Assembly (NCBI GenBank): GCA_024684155.1
Contig: JAIKXK010000049.1
Span: 1 to 15,916 of the forward strand
DNA length: 15,916 nucleotides
Direction: 5' to 3'
Origin: Lachnospiraceae bacterium
GTDB taxonomy: Bacteria > Bacillota > Clostridia > Lachnospirales > Lachnospiraceae
The notes beneath the pieces are model-generated. The model did no database searches. It saw nothing but the letters and a program-made list of their open reading frames with translations, and was not told the origin of the DNA. The translations under genes and the position numbers were made by a program. Below, one piece after another: positions 1 through 5,863 of the stretch (positions are counted from its first letter, which is position 1; each line of letters begins with the position of its first letter).

Positions 1-1860
1 AGCCTTACCATATACTACGTTTGAAGTAATTGTAAGGATTGATGTGGTAGGCTCAGAATCACGATAAGTAGGATACTGTTTTAACTTGTTCATGAAAGTC
101 TTTAATAACCATACTGCAATGTCATCCGCTCTATCATCATCATTACCATACTTAGGGAAATCTCCCTCAGTTTCATATTCAACAACTAGGTTTGTTTCAG
201 GATCACGAATTGTCTTAACCTTTGCATACTTAATAGCAGAAAGGGAATCTACTACGTGAGAGAAACCAGCAATACCTGTAGCAAATGTACGACGTACATC
301 TGTATCGATTAATGCCATCTCAGCTGCTTCATAGTAATATTTATCATGCATGATATGGATTAAGTTTAGTGTGTTAACATAAAGTTCAGCTAACCAATCC
401 ATCATCTTGTCATATTTTGCCATTACTTCATCATAATCAAGATATTCTGAAGTAATTCTCTGGTACTTAGGTCCTACCTGATCTCCAGACTTTACATCTA
501 CACCACCATTGATAGCGTAAAGCAAGCATTTTGCAAGGTTTGCACGAGCTCCGAAGAACTGCATTTCCTTACCAGTTTCTGTAGCAGATACACAGCAGCA
601 AATGCTGTAGTCATCGCCCCATACAGGTCTCATAACATCATCGTTCTCATACTGGATAGAAGATGTCTTAATGGAAATCTCAGCTGCATAATCTCTAAAT
701 GACTTAGGAAGTCTCTTAGAGTAAAGTACTGTAAGGTTTGGTTCAGGAGCAGGTCCCATAGTCTCTAATGTATGTAAGAAACGATAGTCGTTCTTTGTTA
801 CCATGTGGCGTCCATCATTTCCAAGTCCACCTACTTCCAAAGTAGCCCATACTGGATCGCCGGTAAATAATTCATTGTAAGACTGGATACGAGCAAACTT
901 AACCATACGAAGCTTCATACAGAAGTGATCAATGATTTCCTGTGCTTCTTTTTCTGTAAGCTTTCCAGCCTTCATATCTCTTTCAAAATAAATATCAAGG
1001 AAGGTTGAAACACGACCTACTGACATTGCAGCACCATTTTGAGTTTTAATAGCTGCAAGATATCCAAAGTATAACCACTGAACAGCTTCCTGTGCTGTCT
1101 CTGCTGGACGAGAGATGTCATAGCCATAAAGCTTAGCCATTTCCTTCATACCCTTTAATGCGTTGATCTGTTCACGAACTTCTAAACGTGTACGAACAAC
1201 TTCCTCTGTCATGGTTCCATTACCACAATGAGCAAAATCTTTTTCTTTTTCTTCAATTAAGAAGTCGATTCCGTATAAAGCAACACGACGATAGTCACCT
1301 ACGATACGACCTCTACCGTATGTATCCGGAAGACCTGTCATAATCTTGTTACGACGAGCAATTCTCATTTCCGGTGTATAAGCATCAAATACTGCCTGGT
1401 TATGTGTCTTGTGATATTCGGTAAAGATCTTGTGGAATTCAGGATTTGGTTTATATCCATACATTTCGCAAGATTCCTCTGCCATTTTAATTCCGCCGTA
1501 AGGCATAAAAGCTCTCTTTAAAGGCTTGTCAGTCTGAAGACCAACAATTACTTCCTTATCCTTTAAAGCTTCATCAATATAACCAGGGCCATGGCTAGTC
1601 AAAGAAGATACAACGTCTGTATCCATATCTAAAACTCCACCCTTTGCGCGCTCTTCTTTCTGTAACTTCTGAAGTGCTCCCCACAAATCATCTGTATTTG
1701 CAGTAGACTCTTCTAAGAAAGACTTGTCTCCGTCGAAAGGTTTGTAATTGTGTTTAACGAAGTTCTTTACATTCACTTCTGTTTTCCACTTTGTTCCTCT
1801 GAAATCATGCCACTGTGGCTTTGTTGCCGCAAGAGTTGCAGCGGTTTCTACTGATGCCAT
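1..1860 (-). CDS. pflB: Pyruvate formate-lyase (formate acetyltransferase), 3' end cut by window edge
   Basis: Glycyl-radical enzyme that converts pyruvate and CoA to acetyl-CoA and formate in the cytoplasm of fermenting anaerobes. The frame is open from the ATG at 1860 to the left edge, giving 620 residues of a family usually 740-760 long; the C-terminal part with the radical glycine (RVxGY motif) lies outside the window. Seen: the N-terminal WHDFRGTKW and NYKPFDGD segments, the YGRGRIVGDYRRVALYG stretch, and the active site DDYSICCCVSATETGK with MQFFGARANLAK following. By alignment in the head with the E. coli ACCVS motif, the catalytic pair should be Cys422-Cys423; Cys421 is an extra neighbouring cysteine. 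The ATG has AAAGGAG at 1866-1872, five bases upstream. The gene has its own promoter region and is separated from the upstream operon by a terminator. An activating enzyme (pflA) would be expected just beyond the left edge, but that is not visible. Confidence 0.97.
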   Translation of the reverse strand, partial: MASVETAATLAATKPQWHDFRGTKWKTEVNVKNFVKHNYKPFDGDKSFLEESTANTDDLWGALQKLQKEERAKGGVLDMDTDVVSSLTSHGPGYIDEALKDKEVIVGLQTDKPLKRAFMPYGGIKMAEESCEMYGYKPNPEFHKIFTEYHKTHNQAVFDAYTPEMRIARRNKIMTGLPDTYGRGRIVGDYRRVALYGIDFLIEEKEKDFAHCGNGTMTEEVVRTRLEVREQINALKGMKEMAKLYGYDISRPAETAQEAVQWLYFGYLAAIKTQNGAAMSVGRVSTFLDIYFERDMKAGKLTEKEAQEIIDHFCMKLRMVKFARIQSYNELFTGDPVWATLEVGGLGNDGRHMVTKNDYRFLHTLETMGPAPEPNLTVLYSKRLPKSFRDYAAEISIKTSSIQYENDDVMRPVWGDDYSICCCVSATETGKEMQFFGARANLAKCLLYAINGGVDVKSGDQVGPKYQRITSEYLDYDEVMAKYDKMMDWLAELYVNTLNLIHIMHDKYYYEAAEMALIDTDVRRTFATGIAGFSHVVDSLSAIKYAKVKTIRDPETNLVVEYETEGDFPKYGNDDDRADDIAVWLLKTFMNKLKQYPTYRDSEPTTSILTITSNVVYGKA

Positions 1861-1884
1861 AATATCTCCTTTCATCATACAACA

Positions 1885-1903
1885 TCTGCTAAATTTCAGC
1901 AGA
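1885..1903 (-). other. 5'-terminal hairpin in the pflB leader
   Basis: On the minus strand TCTGCT and AGCAGA pair around a GAAATTT loop, with a possible extra G-U pair. If the promoter at 1911-1939 is right, transcription starts near 1904, so the hairpin would sit at the extreme 5' end of the mRNA. Such 5'-terminal stems often stabilise transcripts against 5'-dependent decay; that role is inference here. It is 12 bases upstream of the ribosome binding site and does not mask it. Confidence 0.5.
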
Positions 1904-1908
1904 CAACT

Positions 1909-1924
1909 TCACTATATATTGTGG
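1909..1924. promoter_or_regulatory. NrdR-box-like sequence over the pflB -10
   Basis: The plus strand reads TCACTATATATTGTGG, which matches 14 of 16 positions of the published NrdR box acaCwAtATaTwGtgt, including all of the central 14. It covers the whole -10 hexamer of P1, so a bound repressor would block the promoter. NrdR boxes normally occur as two copies about three helical turns apart; I found no convincing second copy, which lowers confidence. The AT-rich -10 itself supplies part of the match. Confidence 0.35.
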
Positions 1925-1939
1925 TGCAACGAATGTCAA
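1911..1939 (-). promoter_or_regulatory. pflB promoter P1, near-consensus sigma-A type
   Basis: On the minus strand a perfect -35 TTGACA (1934-1939) is followed by a 17-base spacer and a -10 TATAGT (1911-1916), five of six to TATAAT. The predicted start is near 1904, giving a leader of about 45 bases that includes a hairpin and an AAAGGAG ribosome binding site. The strength of the match fits a highly expressed fermentation enzyme. The -10 is overlapped by an NrdR-box-like sequence. Confidence 0.8.
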
Positions 1940-1951
1940 CACCATTTTTAC

Positions 1952-1969
1952 AGTTAGGAGTTCCTAACT
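1952..1969. promoter_or_regulatory. Perfect 8-bp inverted repeat upstream of the pflB -35
   Basis: AGTTAGGA and TCCTAACT are exact reverse complements separated by two bases. The near edge is 12 bases upstream of the -35 hexamer, a typical position for a dimeric regulator. It is not followed by a T-run, so it is not a terminator. I do not recognise the operator family; it does not fit Rex, FNR, Fur or PerR patterns. Confidence 0.5.
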
Positions 1970-1978
1970 TTTGATTGC

Positions 1979-1996
1979 TCGTTAAATTTATCACAA
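1979..1996. promoter_or_regulatory. Rex-like redox operator upstream of pflB
   Basis: The minus strand reads TTGTGATAAATTTAACGA. The left half TTGTGAT differs by one base from the Rex half-site TTGTGAA, and the right half read on the other strand, TCGTTAA, differs by one base from the form TTGTTAA used in Clostridia. Rex is an NADH/NAD+-sensing repressor of fermentation genes in many Firmicutes, with pfl among its targets in some species. The site is about 80 bases upstream of the P1 start but overlaps the -10 of the weaker possible promoter P2. Assignment is inference from pattern and context. Confidence 0.4.
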
Positions 1997-2013
1997 GATT
2001 TTTTAGATGTAAA
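1985..2013 (-). promoter_or_regulatory. Possible second pflB promoter P2
   Basis: TTTACA (2008-2013), a 17-base spacer and TAAATT (1985-1990) on the minus strand form a weak promoter pattern, four to five of six in each hexamer. Its -10 lies inside the Rex-like site. In such AT-rich DNA a match of this quality can occur by chance. Confidence 0.25.
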
Positions 2014-2042
2014 TACTTTTTATGTATAATTTAAAGAACATT

Positions 2043-2092
2043 AAAAAAAAAAGCCCTTATGTTTTAGATTATGTCCAAAACATAAAGGCTTT
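2043..2092 (-). terminator. Intrinsic terminator after the yhaN-like gene
   Basis: On the minus strand a 16-base arm (2077-2092) pairs with 2050-2065 with one G-U pair, around an 11-base loop, and runs into ten T residues (2043-2052). It begins four bases after the TAA stop of the ATPase gene and closes the GTPase-metallophosphoesterase-ATPase operon, insulating pflB. The opposite strand lacks a comparable T-run. Confidence 0.93.
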
Positions 2093-2095
2093 CTA

Positions 2096-4768
2096 TTACA
2101 CCATTCTACTTTCATGGCAGGTAAAATAAAGAATCTGTCGTTCCTTACTAATTTCTTTTAGCAGAGAAAGTGCCTCATCTATCTTACTCTTATCCAAATC
2201 CGTAAAAGGATCATCTAAAATAAGAATCGGTTTTTCTTCCGGATACAAGGCATCAATCAATGCCATTCTTGAGCAGAAAGCAACCAGGTCCTGATAGCCT
2301 GCAGATAAAAATCCTTCCTCTTTGGTATTACCGTTATAGTTATAATGAACCTTTAAATCCATATCCAAAGAAAAGTTCTTTGACAAAAGCTCACTTTCTT
2401 CATCCTTATAAATTAAGGATAAATACTTTCGAAGACCAGAGCGAAGAGGTCCCATATACTTACTCAGGAAATTATCCTTTGCTTTTTGTAAATATTTGGC
2501 TGCAAGATTATAGATTTCAATCTTTCCTTCATAATCTGCTGCCTCTTCTAAAAGACCAGCAAGTCTTTCCTTTGCATCTTCACAGCTTTCAATTTCTTCT
2601 GACATACGAAGCAACTCTTCGTTGTCACGAACCAGCTGTTCATTCAAAAGATCAGACTCCGCTTCCATTTCCTGTTGCATTGCCTGCAATTGTTCAATGG
2701 AGGTTTCACCTTCTGGAATCTCAGCAATTTCTTTTTTCTCTTCTAACTCTTTTTCAAGTACTTCTACCTGTTCATTCAATCTTTGGTAGGTTCTTAAATT
2801 ATGTTCAATTCCATTGAGCTGATTTTCTTCCCCTTCAATGGTACTAAATCTTCCTAAGAAGCTTTTGATTTCTTCCTCTAAAAATTCCTTTTGAGCTTTT
2901 AAATCTTTTTTAATCTTCTTATTTTCTTTGTACTCATTATAGGTTCGGTAATCATGACGAAGATGATGTAACAAATCCACCTCATTTCCATCCTGATATA
3001 AATCCATGTTATATACCGTGGCATAGTGAGAAAGAGCTGTATATAGTGTTAATTGAAGTTCTGATAACTCCTCTAGACTTTCAGAATTCTGATCGTCATA
3101 TTTTTTCTCTTCCTTTAAAAGCTGCTTATAGGTAAGAGCCTTTTCCTGAATTTCACGAATCATATCCTGCATATTCTCTGTAGGAGTCACTAAGTATCCA
3201 TTCAAAAACTCTTTGCAGTAATCTAAAATTTCTTCCCTTGAAAGTCGACTTTCTTCTAATTCATCTAAGGCCTCATCAATACGGTCGTCTAAGCTCTGTC
3301 TCTGGGTATTATGGGTTGTTCTCTTATGGAACATATGAATAAAAGCAAATAATTCTAAGATTACTCCTGCAACAGAAAAGCCTCCTGCCAAAACAGGGCT
3401 AAGGCTGTCTTTAATGTAGAAGGTAAATACTACACCTGCAGCAATACATACAAGGCCAAGCAAAAAGAAAAGTAAAGCTACACCCTTTCCTTTTTCACTT
3501 TCTTCTATGGTCTTGTCCATAATTTCCTTTTCAGCCAATAAGGAATGATAACGCTTTTCCTTTACAGAAAGTTCTGCATCTGCACGTACTAACGCTGTTA
3601 CCTGATCCGTAGCATTTGAAATTTCTTCCTCCGTTGGAACCCTCTTCGAAAAATAGTATTTCAATTCCGAAAGGAGCTTTTTTTCTTCCTCCGGCATCTG
3701 ATTGTGTTCTCCCTGAACACGAAGTTCCTTAATTCGATCAGAAATATCATCCCAGGCATCTAGTTGTTCTTTTGTCACCTCATAATTTCGAAACAGCTCG
3801 TTTAGTTTTCCTTCGTCAGCCTTTGAAGGAAGTTGTTCTAATACAGTTTCAAAACGGCCATTAATTCCGTGCAGGGAATTTTGCTTTTCCTGTATATCTA
3901 AAATTTCTTCTAAGTCTGGAATTCCATTTGCGAAGAAATCATCTAATGATGTTAACTCTTCCTTATAGGTTTTTAAATTTTCCTGCTTTGCTCGAATAGC
4001 TCCTATTTCCTGTTCGCGCTTGCTTTGGATTGCGATTTTTTCCTGAATTTTTCCACGCTCATCTCGTAAATTCTGGAGTCTTTCTGTTTTATTCTTCAAC
4101 AGATTTCTCTGAAGATTATAGGCTTCAATTTTTACTGGTAAGGTTTCTACAGTTTCCCTGCAATTTGATATCTCTTCTTTTACTTTTAAAAGTTTTCCCG
4201 GGTTTACTTGTCCTGTTTGAGAATATACTTTTTTCGCACTTTCAATTTTTGCAATTGCTGCGTCAAAGTTATTCATATCATCCTTTGCCGCAGACAGATC
4301 TCCAATCTTTGCATTTAAACTGTCTGTCATGGAAGTCTTCATAGCTGCCTGGGGCGCAAAGACACTCTTTTCGAAGGAATCTCGATCCACTTCGAATATC
4401 TCTTCTCCGATATTTTCGCTATAGTCCTCAGACTCTTTCCCGGTAGCAGCATCTATCAGTTGAAAAGTATCGTCCTTATCTCTACTTCCAAAGGTACGTT
4501 CAATGCGATAGATTTTTCCATCCTTATCAAAGACAAGATTTCCACCACATACACCACCATTCCATGGGATATAATGTTTTCTTTCTGTAAGATGCTTTGT
4601 GTTTTTCTTATATTCCATTCCATAAAACATGGATTTAATAAACACACAGAAGCTTGTCTTTCCCCAGCCATTATCCTCAAGTACAACATTTAACCCTTCG
4701 TCAAAGTTATACTCAAAATTTTCCAGTCCGCCAAAACCTGTTACATAACAGGAGATTAATTTCATCAT
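2096..4768 (-). CDS. yhaN: SbcC/YhaN-like coiled-coil ATPase with membrane hairpin
   Basis: An 890-residue SMC/Rad50-related ATPase, predicted to drive the nuclease encoded just upstream in DNA end or structure processing. Seen: Walker A (EDNGWGKTS, residues 31-39), long charged coiled-coil regions (about 185-430 and 485-770), an ABC-type signature LSAGYQDL (821-828), Walker B ILILDDPF (848-855) with D-loop TDLD, and a switch histidine in YFTCHES near the C-terminus. Two hydrophobic segments (about 429-451 and 457-477) sit in the middle of the coiled coil, and there is no CxxC zinc-hook motif. That layout matches Bacillus YhaN rather than classical SbcC. The gene starts with ATGATG; the first ATG overlaps the TGA of the upstream gene, and GGAGG lies seven bases before it, so translation is probably coupled. 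The exact substrate is unknown, and the membrane hairpin is inferred from hydrophobicity alone. Confidence 0.85.
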   Translation of the reverse strand: MMKLISCYVTGFGGLENFEYNFDEGLNVVLEDNGWGKTSFCVFIKSMFYGMEYKKNTKHLTERKHYIPWNGGVCGGNLVFDKDGKIYRIERTFGSRDKDDTFQLIDAATGKESEDYSENIGEEIFEVDRDSFEKSVFAPQAAMKTSMTDSLNAKIGDLSAAKDDMNNFDAAIAKIESAKKVYSQTGQVNPGKLLKVKEEISNCRETVETLPVKIEAYNLQRNLLKNKTERLQNLRDERGKIQEKIAIQSKREQEIGAIRAKQENLKTYKEELTSLDDFFANGIPDLEEILDIQEKQNSLHGINGRFETVLEQLPSKADEGKLNELFRNYEVTKEQLDAWDDISDRIKELRVQGEHNQMPEEEKKLLSELKYYFSKRVPTEEEISNATDQVTALVRADAELSVKEKRYHSLLAEKEIMDKTIEESEKGKGVALLFFLLGLVCIAAGVVFTFYIKDSLSPVLAGGFSVAGVILELFAFIHMFHKRTTHNTQRQSLDDRIDEALDELEESRLSREEILDYCKEFLNGYLVTPTENMQDMIREIQEKALTYKQLLKEEKKYDDQNSESLEELSELQLTLYTALSHYATVYNMDLYQDGNEVDLLHHLRHDYRTYNEYKENKKIKKDLKAQKEFLEEEIKSFLGRFSTIEGEENQLNGIEHNLRTYQRLNEQVEVLEKELEEKKEIAEIPEGETSIEQLQAMQQEMEAESDLLNEQLVRDNEELLRMSEEIESCEDAKERLAGLLEEAADYEGKIEIYNLAAKYLQKAKDNFLSKYMGPLRSGLRKYLSLIYKDEESELLSKNFSLDMDLKVHYNYNGNTKEEGFLSAGYQDLVAFCSRMALIDALYPEEKPILILDDPFTDLDKSKIDEALSLLKEISKERQILYFTCHESRMV

Positions 4769-5850
4769 TGTAATTCCTCCCCCATTAATGCTTTCATTCC
4801 GATTTCCACCACAAGACTTTTCTTCGTTTCATCCATATCCTGCTTTTCCATAAGACGAACAAATTCACCCTTTAATGATTTATCATTAATAAAATCTTCA
4901 TAATGAACCTGTATGGTAGATTTGTTATATACTTTTACAAAGTAGAACTGATTTCCAAACTCTCTTAGAATTCGTCCTAAATCCACATCAAAGTCCACAC
5001 TCGTTTTTCCAGTTAGTACTATTTTTACTAAATCATCCTTTGGAATTGTTCTAACGTGATCTCGCAGTTTTTGAAGAACCGTGGACATATCATCATCTTC
5101 ACAAAGTTGAATTTCCACCGAGTGAAAAATTCTTTTGGCAAAAGGAACAAAACTACTTTGGATTTTTCCATCCGTAATATCTAAAAGAACAAATCCTTTT
5201 TCGCCACACTCATCAAATCCTCTGCCTTCTAAACATCCGCTATAGCAGTATTCACCTCTGTCATCAAGGCGTTCCTTTTTATAAGAATGAATATGACCTA
5301 GCGCTAAATAATCGATATACTTTCCTCTTAATTCTCCAAGAGGGATGATTTCCGCTTTGTCTTTTCCTTCGTATTCAGATTCCTGGCCATGAAGCATAAC
5401 AATATTTGTATTTGCCTGATCTAATACTAAATTCATAGAAAAGGTTTTTACATTATCAGCATTAATTTCTCTTCCTGTAATAACCACATCCTTAAATTCG
5501 TAGGATGTCCAGGACGCTGCTTCAAATAATTTTAAATTTGGAAACTCTTCTAAATGAATATCCTGTAAAAAATCGCATCGGTCATGATTTCCCTGAAGAT
5601 AAAAAAACGTAATATCCTTATGTTCTTTTATCTCATCTAAAACCCGATTCTTTGCTATTTTTCGAACGCGGGTCTTATCAAATAAATCCCCTGCAATCAA
5701 AATACCCTCAACCTGATTCTCTTCGGCATAGTCTATTAAATCGCTAAAACAATCTAATAATTCTTCCCTCCGCTGTTTCGCCTTATCAGAAGTCAGATTG
5801 CTCTCCATAGTGGAGTCAAGATGCAAGTCTGCCACGTGTATAAGTCTCAT
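4765..5850 (-). CDS. yhaO: SbcD/YhaO-like metallophosphoesterase (DNA nuclease subunit)
   Basis: A 361-residue calcineurin-like phosphoesterase of the Mre11/SbcD group, predicted to be the two-metal nuclease partner of the ATPase that follows. The five family motifs are all present: DLHLD with Asp8 and His10, GDLFD with Asp55, GNHD at 87-90, HGQE with His154, and GHIH with His186 and His188. The remaining C-terminal part (about 230-361) corresponds to the capping and ATPase-binding region and is poorly conserved. The length is close to YhaO and SbcD (about 340-410). The start ATG lies 13 bases after the stop of the GTPase-NYN gene, with AGGAAGG overlapping that intergenic gap, and the stop overlaps the next start. 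The nuclease activity and its DNA target are inferred from the family. Confidence 0.88.
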   Translation of the reverse strand: MRLIHVADLHLDSTMESNLTSDKAKQRREELLDCFSDLIDYAEENQVEGILIAGDLFDKTRVRKIAKNRVLDEIKEHKDITFFYLQGNHDRCDFLQDIHLEEFPNLKLFEAASWTSYEFKDVVITGREINADNVKTFSMNLVLDQANTNIVMLHGQESEYEGKDKAEIIPLGELRGKYIDYLALGHIHSYKKERLDDRGEYCYSGCLEGRGFDECGEKGFVLLDITDGKIQSSFVPFAKRIFHSVEIQLCEDDDMSTVLQKLRDHVRTIPKDDLVKIVLTGKTSVDFDVDLGRILREFGNQFYFVKVYNKSTIQVHYEDFINDKSLKGEFVRLMEKQDMDETKKSLVVEIGMKALMGEELQ

Positions 5851-5863
5851 AAATTTCCTTCCT

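Noticed and set aside
1..1860. pflB as a truncated or broken gene
   Set aside because: The frame stays open to the first base of the window and no stop or frameshift is seen, so the shortness is due to the window edge.
1861..1957. A short plus-strand gene reaching into the pflB upstream region
   Set aside because: Most of it is antisense to the pflB start, it has no ribosome binding site and its end falls in the promoter region.
2260..2817. A 185-codon open frame on the plus strand, antisense to the ATPase gene
   Set aside because: It lies wholly inside a gene with clear ATPase motifs, has no recognisable domain and is one of many antisense frames opened by AT-rich coiled-coil coding.
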